Shown here: one piece after another, positions 30,282 to 37,201 of the stretch
How positions within the stretch are numbered: the first letter of the stretch is position 1
How the letters are laid out: each line of letters opens with the position of its first letter
Source of the DNA: Achromobacter sp. RTa
GTDB lineage: Bacteria > Pseudomonadota > Gammaproteobacteria > Burkholderiales > Burkholderiaceae_B
Direction of reading: 5' to 3'
NCBI RefSeq assembly: GCF_000757485.1
Contig: NZ_JPYO01000027.1
Span: forward strand, 434,001-498,000
Length of the DNA stretch: 64,000 bases
Notes under the pieces: generated by a model
The model's database searches: none
The model's input: only the letters and a program-made list of their open reading frames with translations
Told to the model about the DNA's origin: nothing
Program-made: the position numbers and the translations under genes

Positions 30282-31187
30282 CTACTGGCCGGCGCTGGCA
30301 TGCTCCGTGCCGTCGCGCTGGCCGACGCAGACTGACTTCAATGCATCGAGCAACAACTGCGTAAGATGGGCCCGAGGATTCTCCTTAGGTGCCAGGATGC
30401 CCAGGCGGCGCGTGACCGTGGGTGAACCGAACGGAATGACGCGGATGCCGGGTGGAAACTCGTTCCTGCCGCGGCAGGCCGGCACCACCGATGCGCCCAG
30501 GCCATTGGCCACCATGGCGATCACGCCCTCCAGGTTGTCGATCTCCATGGCCGAACGCACCGTGATGCGCCTGCGCACCATCTCTTCCTGCACCAGATGC
30601 CCCACGCGCGCCGAGCGGTTGAAGCGAACATAGGGATTCTGTTCCAGGATCTCCTGGTCGCTGGCGCCCTTTACCGAACGATGCGCGATGACGACCAGCT
30701 GTTCTTCGACGAACGGCAGGAAATCCAGGCCCGAGCGCGGCGCGTCGGGTTCGGTCACGATCGCCACGTCCAGCTGGCGGTGATAGATGGCGCGCTCCAG
30801 GTCATGCGTGAGCCCCGTGGTGACGTGGACCTCCAGGCCGTGGCCCTGCTTCTGCAGGTGGCGCAGCGCGAGCGGCAGCACGCCCGACACGCAGGTATGG
30901 ACGCTGCCAAGCCTGAGCAGTCCCGACGAGGTGCCTTTCTTCAGGGCCGCGCTCATGCTCTCCCAGTGCGCGATCAGGTCGCGCGCCCGGTGCACCAGCG
31001 CCAGCCCCGTGTCCGTGAGTATCGGCGGACGCCGGCTGCGGTCGAAGATCGTGATGCCGAGTTCGTCCTCGAGCGCGCGGACCTGCATGCTCACCGCCGA
31101 CAGCGACAGGCCGATGGTGTTGCCGGCCTCGGCGAAACTGCCGTGGTCTGCAATCGCGATCAGCGTGTAGAGCGTCCGGATGTCCAT
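30282..31187 (-). CDS. LysR-type regulator, likely controlling the SDH-like/fumarase operon
   Basis: A 301-residue LysR regulator. The helix-turn-helix is in YTLIAIADHGSFAEAGNTIGLSLSAVSMQVRALEDELG (residues 6-43), and the effector-binding domain follows from about residue 90. It is the eighth gene of a co-directional run (sdhBCDA, fumarase subunits, amidohydrolase, then this gene, Bug and TauE), 53 bases after the amidohydrolase. A T-N11-A LysR box is found in front of sdhB at 36967-36985, which makes autoregulated control of the whole run plausible. Confidence 0.88.
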   Translation of the reverse strand: MDIRTLYTLIAIADHGSFAEAGNTIGLSLSAVSMQVRALEDELGITIFDRSRRPPILTDTGLALVHRARDLIAHWESMSAALKKGTSSGLLRLGSVHTCVSGVLPLALRHLQKQGHGLEVHVTTGLTHDLERAIYHRQLDVAIVTEPDAPRSGLDFLPFVEEQLVVIAHRSVKGASDQEILEQNPYVRFNRSARVGHLVQEEMVRRRITVRSAMEIDNLEGVIAMVANGLGASVVPACRGRNEFPPGIRVIPFGSPTVTRRLGILAPKENPRAHLTQLLLDALKSVCVGQRDGTEHASAGQ

Positions 31188-31240
31188 GCAAGGAGATTCC
31201 TCGTGAGGGGCAGCATTGCGGAAAGGAGGAGTATGCCGCG

Positions 31241-32074
31241 CTAGATGCCCAGCAGCCGCCGCGCATTGCCTCCCATGACCTTGCCGAGATTATCGGCCCG
31301 GATCGGCAAGGTCTCGAACCACTCTTTGTACCCCTGCACCGGGCAGAACGGGAATGAACTGGCGTAGAGCATCCTGTCCGAGAGAAAGCCGTCGGCCGCC
31401 TTCACGTATTCCTCCCAGCCCGGCATGCGGGAAAAATACATGTCGGGCGACAGCCACAGGTTCTGGCGCCGGAAGGCCAGGTGCAGGATCTCGTTGACCC
31501 AGGGCCAGCCGCCATGGGCGACCACCACCTGCAGGCCGGGAAAATCCGCCAGCACCCGGTCGGTCCGTATCGGGTCCGAATAGCTCAGGTCCGGTCCCGC
31601 CGTGCCTCCGACCATCATGATCACCGGCACGCCCAGGTCCTCGCAGTGGCCGTAGATCGGATAGAGGCGCCTGTCGTCGGCGTACATGGGCACCGGGTAG
31701 GAACCCGGCTCGATATTGATCAGCTTGAAACCGTCCTCGACCGCCTGGCTGATGGTCTGGCACGCGCGCCGCCTGTCGCTGGGGTCGATGGAGGCGGCGC
31801 CGATAAATCGGTCCGGATGATCGGCGACGATGCCGCGCACATCCTCGTTGGACACGCTGCCCAGCACGCCGGCCAGGCGGCCCACGACCACGCCGCGGTC
31901 TATCCGCGCAGCGTCCATTTCTTTCAGCAGCAGCGCCATCGATTGCTGCTGCGCCGCGGCCGACGGCTCGAAACCCACCGTCCGCGTAAAGCCGTCGCGG
32001 CGCGCTCCCGCCGAGTACATCAGCGTGTCCAGGAAGCCGCCCACTGGCGGCCGCAGCCTAAAGTCGATGATCAT
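31241..32074 (-). CDS. Amidohydrolase 2 family TIM-barrel hydrolase
   Basis: A 277-residue amidohydrolase-2 family protein (the ACMSD / 2-pyrone-4,6-dicarboxylate lactonase superfamily). The N-terminus MIIDFRLRPPVGGFLDTLMYSAG replaces the common DxHxH metal motif with DFRLRPP, so the first metal ligands are missing. Later elements remain, for example VVVAHGGWPWVNEILHLA and the conserved MLYASSFPFCP with a possible acid. It ends in GGNARRLLGI. A metal-independent lactonase or decarboxylase role is possible. It sits 49 bases after the fumarase beta gene. Confidence 0.82.
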   Translation of the reverse strand: MIIDFRLRPPVGGFLDTLMYSAGARRDGFTRTVGFEPSAAAQQQSMALLLKEMDAARIDRGVVVGRLAGVLGSVSNEDVRGIVADHPDRFIGAASIDPSDRRRACQTISQAVEDGFKLINIEPGSYPVPMYADDRRLYPIYGHCEDLGVPVIMMVGGTAGPDLSYSDPIRTDRVLADFPGLQVVVAHGGWPWVNEILHLAFRRQNLWLSPDMYFSRMPGWEEYVKAADGFLSDRMLYASSFPFCPVQGYKEWFETLPIRADNLGKVMGGNARRLLGI

Positions 32075-32123
32075 CGCAGTATCTCTGTCAGGTATGGGGT
32101 TGCCGGAAGCCGCGCTGCCGCGC

Positions 32124-32804
32124 CTACATCACTTCGTCCTTACGGTCGTCCGTCTCGCCGTAGCGGTGCAAGGCGGGCGGCTTCAACCCGGCATATAGCT
32201 TCTCGATGCCCGCATTGATGGTCTCAGCGTGCTGGGCGAAGAGCGAATTGCCCTCGAGATCGCTCTCGACGATGAATGGCCCGAAGTTCTCGACCTCGAA
32301 CAGCCACATGGCCTGCGCGATGCCGAGCTCATCCAGCCAATGCACCTCGCGCACCCGCTTGATGCCCCGGCCCAACAACGCGCCCGTACCGTAGCCCACC
32401 GTCGTCAGGTAGATCGCGCCGCCCGGCGCCAGCACCGTCTTGTAGTCATCCGCGGGCATGCCGCCCTTGCCGATCAGGATGCGGCACCCGGTTGCGTCCA
32501 GCCATCGAGGGATCCACTGGGAAAACCGGAACGACGCGGTGGCCGTGACGGCGCCCACGTTGTAGCCGCCGCGGCCGTCCGGCGCGGCGGCCGGCGAGCA
32601 ATGAAAATTGACGTTGCTGATGGATCGCAGATCCAGCGGCAATGGCAGGCCCTGGTCCAGGACCTTCTTATAGACGCCCTCCCGGGCCGTGTACACCACG
32701 CCATTGAGATAGACGGCCGAACCGAGTTCAAGCCTGGCGATGTCTTCCCTCCTGGCCGGCAAGTCGAGGTGAAAGACCTTGATGTCATCGTCGTTGCTTA
32801 CCAT
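32124..32804 (-). CDS. Class I fumarase/tartrate dehydratase, beta subunit
   Basis: A 226-residue protein corresponding to the C-terminal (Fumerase_C) domain of class I hydro-lyases. Markers are LELGSAVYLNGVVYTAREGVYKK, NVGAVTATASFRF, and RILIGKGGMPADDYKTVLAPGGAIYLTTVGYG, followed by VENFGPFIVESDLEGNSLFA. The gene overlaps the alpha gene by 7 bases, so translation is probably coupled. Together they form an oxygen-sensitive [4Fe-4S] hydratase acting on fumarate, tartrate, mesaconate or another unsaturated dicarboxylate. Confidence 0.88.
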   Translation of the reverse strand: MVSNDDDIKVFHLDLPARREDIARLELGSAVYLNGVVYTAREGVYKKVLDQGLPLPLDLRSISNVNFHCSPAAAPDGRGGYNVGAVTATASFRFSQWIPRWLDATGCRILIGKGGMPADDYKTVLAPGGAIYLTTVGYGTGALLGRGIKRVREVHWLDELGIAQAMWLFEVENFGPFIVESDLEGNSLFAQHAETINAGIEKLYAGLKPPALHRYGETDDRKDEVM

Positions 32805-33733
32805 TCGACCGTCTCCCGGCGCATGTAGGGCGTGAACCACTGAGGATCGGTGCGGTACTGGATTACCCCATTGGCGTGAATCCGCGCGGTGGCGCGGCGC
32901 GAAGACAGGCAGAACGTGTGCAGGCTGATGGGCATGCCGCCCGTATGCGTATAGCCGCATTCGATGTGGCAGTCGACCACCATGCCGGAACCGACGAAAC
33001 CCATTGCGCCCATGCCGATGGCGTTCCCCAGTTTCATCAGCTCGAGCTCCAGCTCCGCCACCTTGGGGTCGGGATTCCGGTCCCCGACCGTCCGCAGGCA
33101 GGCGGCTTGCTTGCCCAGCTGCATGCAGGCGTCCTTCGATCCGCCCAGCCCGATGCCCACGATGGCCGGTTGGCACGCCAGTCCGCGCTTGCCGAACGCG
33201 ATCAGCGTGTCCAGCACGAAGCGCTTGATGCCGTCTATGCCATCGCCCGGAAACAGCATCCGGTAGTCGGTGCCGAACAGCCCGCCCTTGTGCACCGTGG
33301 TGATTTCGATCCAGTCCGCGTCGGGCTCGAATGACCATTCGATCTCGGGCGCGTTGATGCCGACGTTGTTGTTGTGGTCGGTGCGCCAGAGCGGATGCAC
33401 GCGGTTGGGCCGCAGGGGAATCGTGACCGTCGCCTCGGCCGTGGCGTGCCGCAGCGCGCGCTCCACGGCGACGAAGCCGGCGTCGACCGAGGCGTTGTTG
33501 CCGACCTTGACGTAGTACCGCGGCAGTCCGGTGTCGGCGCACATGGGGCGCCGGTCCTGGTCGGCGGCCTCCCAATTGTCGACCATGGCATGGATGACAA
33601 AGCGCGGCAGCTTGCCGGTTTCCTTCTTCTGCAGTTCCTGGATGCCTTGCTTGTAGTCGGCGGGGATCTCGATCGCCGCGCGGCGCATGATCTCCAGCGC
33701 CGCCTCTTCAACTTTCTGGACGGGAATTCTCAT
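32798..33733 (-). CDS. Class I fumarase/tartrate dehydratase, alpha subunit
   Basis: A 311-residue iron-sulfur subunit (Fumerase domain). The first cluster Cys is C65 in RPMCADTGLPRYYVK. Other candidate ligands lie in GIGLGGSKDACMQLGKQAACLR and CHIECGYTHTGGMPIS. It starts with MRIPVQKVEEAALEIMRRAAIEIP and is somewhat longer than TtdA. It belongs to the same operon as the SDH-like complex, 13 bases after the flavoprotein gene. The split alpha/beta form is typical of thermophile fumarases and of tartrate dehydratase; substrate choice is not decidable from sequence. Confidence 0.88.
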   Translation of the reverse strand: MRIPVQKVEEAALEIMRRAAIEIPADYKQGIQELQKKETGKLPRFVIHAMVDNWEAADQDRRPMCADTGLPRYYVKVGNNASVDAGFVAVERALRHATAEATVTIPLRPNRVHPLWRTDHNNNVGINAPEIEWSFEPDADWIEITTVHKGGLFGTDYRMLFPGDGIDGIKRFVLDTLIAFGKRGLACQPAIVGIGLGGSKDACMQLGKQAACLRTVGDRNPDPKVAELELELMKLGNAIGMGAMGFVGSGMVVDCHIECGYTHTGGMPISLHTFCLSSRRATARIHANGVIQYRTDPQWFTPYMRRETVEW

Positions 33734-33746
33734 GGTGGGATGTGCC

Positions 33747-35486
33747 TCAGCTCTGGGGTATGCCTGCTTCGCCTTCGATCAGCGATTCGCCGGGCATTAC
33801 GATGTCGAAGGAAACTGGAACCATCTCCAGCCGCACCTCGCCGTCCTGCGCGCTCACGCGGGTATAGCGGCTGGTGTGCAGGTCCCCCGGCTCGGAAAAG
33901 TCTTCGCGGAAATGCGCGCCGCGGCTGTTTTCGCGCGCCAGCGCCGAGACCGTGATCACTTTGGAGATATCGACCAGGCTTTCCAGGTTGAGCCAGTCGT
34001 GCCAGGTTAGGTTGTAGCGCCGGTCGCCGTCCGCCACGCCGATGTCGCGCAAGGCCGCGCGATGGCCCGCAACGGCGTCAAGGCCGTGCTCCATCGCCTC
34101 GCGATGGCGCAGCACGCCGACGTCGTCCCACATCGTCTGGGAGAGCGCGTCGCGCAGCTCATGAATGCGCCCCGGGCGCCGGGAGAATGGAAACTCCGCG
34201 CGCTCGACGCCCCGCGCGATGATCCGCTGGTCCGGGTCGCGCCACTGTCCGGCTTTCGCGATATATGCAGCCATCGAATCGCCGGCGATCCCGCCGAACA
34301 CCGTGGAGTTCGCCACGCCATTTCCGCCAAGGCGGTTGGCGCCGTGCACCCCGCCGCAGTCTTCGCCAGCCGCGTAGAGGCCCGGCGAGGCGGTTGAACC
34401 ATCTACGTTGAACTCGACTCCGCCCATCAGGTAATGGGCCGTCGGCACCACTTCCACTTTTCCGCCCGCCAGGTCGAATCCGCAATCCTTGCACCGGTTC
34501 ACCATGCCGGGAAAGGTCTTGGCCACCTTCTCCGGACCGAGGTGGCTCATCTGGATATAGACCCCGCCCATCGGCCCCGTGCGCCCGGCGCGCATTTCGG
34601 CGTAGATTCCCCGGCTGACCACGTCGCGCGTGGCCCGTTCGCCGCGCTTGTCGTAGTTGGCCATGAAGCGCTCGCCGTCGCCGTTGAGCAGGTAGCCGCC
34701 GGCGCCCCTCAGCCCTTCTTCCAACACCGTGCCGGTCATCCGCGTATCCGGCCCGCCAAGCAGGCCGGTCGGATGGAACTGCACCATTTCCATGTCCCGC
34801 AGCTTCAATCCGTATCGCAACGCCATGGACAGGCCGTCGCAAGTCTTGTCGCCCGAAGGTGTGTGGTAGCGATACATCGTCGGACCCGCCCCCGTGGCCA
34901 GAAGCACCGCCTTGGCCTGGATAAAGCGATAGGCGCCGGTCCGCATGTCGATGAACAGCACGCCCGAGATGCCCGAACCGTCCGCGGCGGGAATCAGCTC
35001 GATGGCCCGATGCTCCTCGAGTTCCTCTACGTCCAGCGCCCGTACCTGTTCCATCAGCCGGTTGATGATCTCGATACCCGTCAGATCCGCCTTGTGCACC
35101 GTGCGGTCGAAGCTCTGGCCGGCGAACGCCTTGGAATGCAGCGAACCATCGGGATTGCGGTCGAAGAAGCAGCCGATCTCGTTCTCCAGCTCCCGTACCC
35201 GTTCGACCGCGCCTTCGACCAGCCGCCACGCCAGATCCTGACGCGGCAGCCACTTGCCGCCTTCGATCGTGTCCATGAAATGGCGCTCCACCGAATCGCC
35301 CGCGGCCAGCGCCACGTTGTAGCCGCCCTGGACCATGCGGGTACAGCCGCACTTGCCGAGCAGGCCCTTCACGGTCACCGTCACCCGCAGGGCGGGGTTT
35401 GCCTTCTTGGCATGCAGCGCGGCGAACAGGCCGGCGCCCCCGGTGCCGATCACCAGAATGTCTGTCTTGTGGTTTTCGATATGCAT
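33747..35486 (-). CDS. Succinate dehydrogenase/fumarate reductase-like flavoprotein
   Basis: A 579-residue FAD subunit of the SdhA/FrdA family. The dinucleotide fold is TDILVIGTGGAGLFAALHAKK. Substrate-site motifs are present: MVQFHPTGLLGG, ATRDVVSRGIYAEM, PTAHYLMGGVEFN and AGEDCGGVHGANRLGGN. The stretch that normally reads RSHTxxAxGG and carries the covalent FAD reads GCTRMVQGG here, so the flavin His is replaced by C48. FAD is then probably non-covalent, which in known enzymes abolishes succinate oxidation. It is the fourth gene of an sdhBCDA-ordered operon, 1 base after the anchor gene. The true substrate may be another dicarboxylate. Confidence 0.9.
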   Translation of the reverse strand: MHIENHKTDILVIGTGGAGLFAALHAKKANPALRVTVTVKGLLGKCGCTRMVQGGYNVALAAGDSVERHFMDTIEGGKWLPRQDLAWRLVEGAVERVRELENEIGCFFDRNPDGSLHSKAFAGQSFDRTVHKADLTGIEIINRLMEQVRALDVEELEEHRAIELIPAADGSGISGVLFIDMRTGAYRFIQAKAVLLATGAGPTMYRYHTPSGDKTCDGLSMALRYGLKLRDMEMVQFHPTGLLGGPDTRMTGTVLEEGLRGAGGYLLNGDGERFMANYDKRGERATRDVVSRGIYAEMRAGRTGPMGGVYIQMSHLGPEKVAKTFPGMVNRCKDCGFDLAGGKVEVVPTAHYLMGGVEFNVDGSTASPGLYAAGEDCGGVHGANRLGGNGVANSTVFGGIAGDSMAAYIAKAGQWRDPDQRIIARGVERAEFPFSRRPGRIHELRDALSQTMWDDVGVLRHREAMEHGLDAVAGHRAALRDIGVADGDRRYNLTWHDWLNLESLVDISKVITVSALARENSRGAHFREDFSEPGDLHTSRYTRVSAQDGEVRLEMVPVSFDIVMPGESLIEGEAGIPQS

Positions 35487-35487
35487 G

Positions 35488-35832
35488 TCAGATCACTCCC
35501 GCGATGAACGCCAGGCCCGTGGCCATCGAGACTGCGAATCCCCATCCGATCCAGGCGACGCGCGCGTCGCGCGGTGAACGCCAGGGCAGGAGTTCGAGCG
35601 CGAGGAGTCGCAGCCCGAAGAACATGTGCAGGGTAAGGAGCAGCACCAGCCCCCATTCGCCGATCTTCATCGCCGGCATTTCGGCAAGCTTCAGAAAGCC
35701 GTCAAGCCTCGCCTCGTCCAGCGCCATCGCCAGCACATAGAAGTGGGCGGGAAGGAACAGGGCCAGCGCGAGCCCTGAAAGCCGGTGCCCCAGGAAGGCC
35801 CAGTACGCCTGATGATTGCGTGCGGACTTCAT
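35488..35832 (-). CDS. SDH-like membrane anchor subunit (SdhD-like)
   Basis: A 114-residue membrane protein with three predicted helices: GLALALFLPAHFYVLAMAL, WGLVLLLTLHMFFGLRLLALEL and AWIGWGFAVSMATGLAFIAGV. The start MKSARNHQAYWAFLGHRLSG resembles the N-terminus of SDH anchors, with His residues at the first helix and in LTLHMFFGLRL that could hold heme b or a quinone. The ATG overlaps the stop of the preceding anchor gene by one base (TAATG). The flavoprotein gene starts 1 base later. Confidence 0.85.
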   Translation of the reverse strand: MKSARNHQAYWAFLGHRLSGLALALFLPAHFYVLAMALDEARLDGFLKLAEMPAMKIGEWGLVLLLTLHMFFGLRLLALELLPWRSPRDARVAWIGWGFAVSMATGLAFIAGVI

Positions 35833-36164
35833 TACGCCAGCCCTCCCACCGCCGCGACGGCGCGCATGCCCAGGATGAGCAGCGCCGCGCCGAACGCCAG
35901 TCCGATGACGGACGCCCCCCTCCGGCCGATCCCGAGCCACTCGATCAGGATGTTGCGGACGCCGATCGGAACGTGGATCGACACGCTCAGCACGAACAGG
36001 CCGTAGAAGACGATCCAGAGCCAGTTCCCGTGGGTGCGGGAAAGGATCTCGCCAGCGGTCAGGCCGCCGCGGACCGCATAGATGACCAGTCCGACGTGCA
36101 CGAAAACAAAGGGAGCCATCACCATCGCCGTGAGGCGCTGGAGCGCGAACAGACGTGCCTCCAT
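35832..36164 (-). CDS. SDH-like membrane anchor subunit (SdhC-like, cytochrome b)
   Basis: A 110-residue membrane protein with three helices. RLTAMVMAPFVFVHVGLVIYA carries one candidate heme His. SVSIHVPIGVRNIL resembles the HxxxGxRH motif of SdhC, with Asn in place of the last His. A third helix VIGLAFGAALLILGMRAVAAVGG ends the protein. It begins 1 base after the iron-sulfur gene. With the SdhD-like protein it should anchor the complex in the inner membrane and pass electrons to quinone. Confidence 0.85.
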   Translation of the reverse strand: MEARLFALQRLTAMVMAPFVFVHVGLVIYAVRGGLTAGEILSRTHGNWLWIVFYGLFVLSVSIHVPIGVRNILIEWLGIGRRGASVIGLAFGAALLILGMRAVAAVGGLA

Positions 36165-36165
36165 G

Positions 36166-36900
36166 TCAGCCTCCCCTGAGCAGGCTGAAGATGGCGCTGC
36201 GTTTCAATCCTGCGATGCTGCCGGTCGGGCTCAGGCTGACCGGACAGTGCTTCATGCAGCTGCCCTGGGTGTGACAGGAATTGCAGCCGCTGCCGGCAGT
36301 GGCCTTGTGCAGCACGTCCTTGGGATCGGCGTGCCGCTCGTCGTTGAACAGCGTCCATGCCCGGTTCAGGGCGGCGGGGCCGAGGTAATCCTTGTCCCAG
36401 GACACCACGTCACAGGCCGCGTAGCACACGCCGCAATTGATGCATTCGATGGCCGCATCCGCCAGCTTCCGCTTCTTGCTCTGAGGCGACACCAGCGCAG
36501 GCGGATCATTGCGCGTGGCCGTGCCGACGAAGGTGTTGCCGGCGCGCGCCCACTTCTGGAAGAACTCGCGCATGTCGACGACGAGGTCCTTGATCCGAGG
36601 CATGTTGCGCAAGGGTTCGATCACGATCACGCCGTCTTCCTCGACGCGGCTCACGTGGGTCCGGCAAGTCCAGCGCGGCTTGCCGTTGACCGTCATCGCA
36701 CAGGACCCGCACACGCCGACGCGACAGGCGAAGCGGTACGAGAGGCTGGGCTCCTGCGTCCGCTGGACTTCGGTCACCACGTCCAGAACCGTCTGGTTCT
36801 CCCGCCAGGGGACCGAGTAAGTGGAGAAGCTTCCGTCTTCGGTTCCCCGAGAGATGCGGACCGTAAGTTGTCTCTGATTCGTGGAATTGCTGGTATCCAT
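36166..36900 (-). CDS. SDH/FRD-like iron-sulfur subunit
   Basis: A 244-residue iron-sulfur subunit. The [2Fe-2S] ligands are C59, C64, C67 and C79 in FACRVGVCGSC and RWTC. The [4Fe-4S] set is CINCGVCYAAC. The third cluster, CHTQGSCMKHCP, has the C-x5-C-x3-CP spacing of fumarate reductase, with an extra Cys (CNSC) just before. The start MDTSNSTNQ was chosen because GGGGGCGG lies upstream. It is the first gene of the operon, an unusual B-C-D-A order. A LysR box lies 67-85 bases before the start. Confidence 0.9.
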   Translation of the reverse strand: MDTSNSTNQRQLTVRISRGTEDGSFSTYSVPWRENQTVLDVVTEVQRTQEPSLSYRFACRVGVCGSCAMTVNGKPRWTCRTHVSRVEEDGVIVIEPLRNMPRIKDLVVDMREFFQKWARAGNTFVGTATRNDPPALVSPQSKKRKLADAAIECINCGVCYAACDVVSWDKDYLGPAALNRAWTLFNDERHADPKDVLHKATAGSGCNSCHTQGSCMKHCPVSLSPTGSIAGLKRSAIFSLLRGG

Positions 36901-36966
36901 TTTCCGCCCCCGAGCGACACACGGCGCCCATGAGCAGAATTCTGGATCTCGCGAATCTCTGAAGCA

Positions 36967-36985
36967 ATATAGTTTTGATTGATAT
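36967..36985 (-). promoter_or_regulatory. Candidate LysR box (ATAT-N11-ATAT) before the SDH-like operon
   Basis: On the minus strand ATAT, 11 bases, ATAT form the T-N11-A dyad favoured by LysR proteins. The box is centred about 75 bases before the sdhB-like start, overlapping a TATATT -10-like sequence. Confidence 0.45.
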
Positions 36986-37128
36986 TTTTTGAAGTTATTT
37001 TCTGCCCCTTCAGAGGGCAGGCGAACGATCTGGCGACTTCCGCGCCGCGGCATGTTCAATGAATGGCGATGACCGGTAGCGAAAACGCAAGGGCGAATCG
37101 AAAGATCCGCCCCTTTTCATCGGCTCGC

Positions 37129-37183
37129 CGATACCGGTATCGCCGCTCTGCGGCAGGCGCCGCGATACCGCCGCGGCGCCTGC
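37129..37183. repeat. Palindrome and strong hairpin downstream of autotransporter gene
   Basis: A 14-base palindrome CGATACCGGTATCG (37129-37142) is followed by a perfect 12-bp hairpin GCAGGCGCCGCG / CGCGGCGCCTGC with a 7-base loop (37153-37183). No T-run follows, so this may be mRNA-stabilising rather than a classic terminator. Confidence 0.6.
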
Positions 37184-37201
37184 GCACCTGCCCGCGCCGG
37201 A

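Noticed and set aside
32805..33575. A longer fusion of the fumarase beta frame with upstream sequence
   Set aside because: The upstream part lies inside the alpha gene in another frame and has no domain. The ATG at 32804 gives a normal beta subunit.
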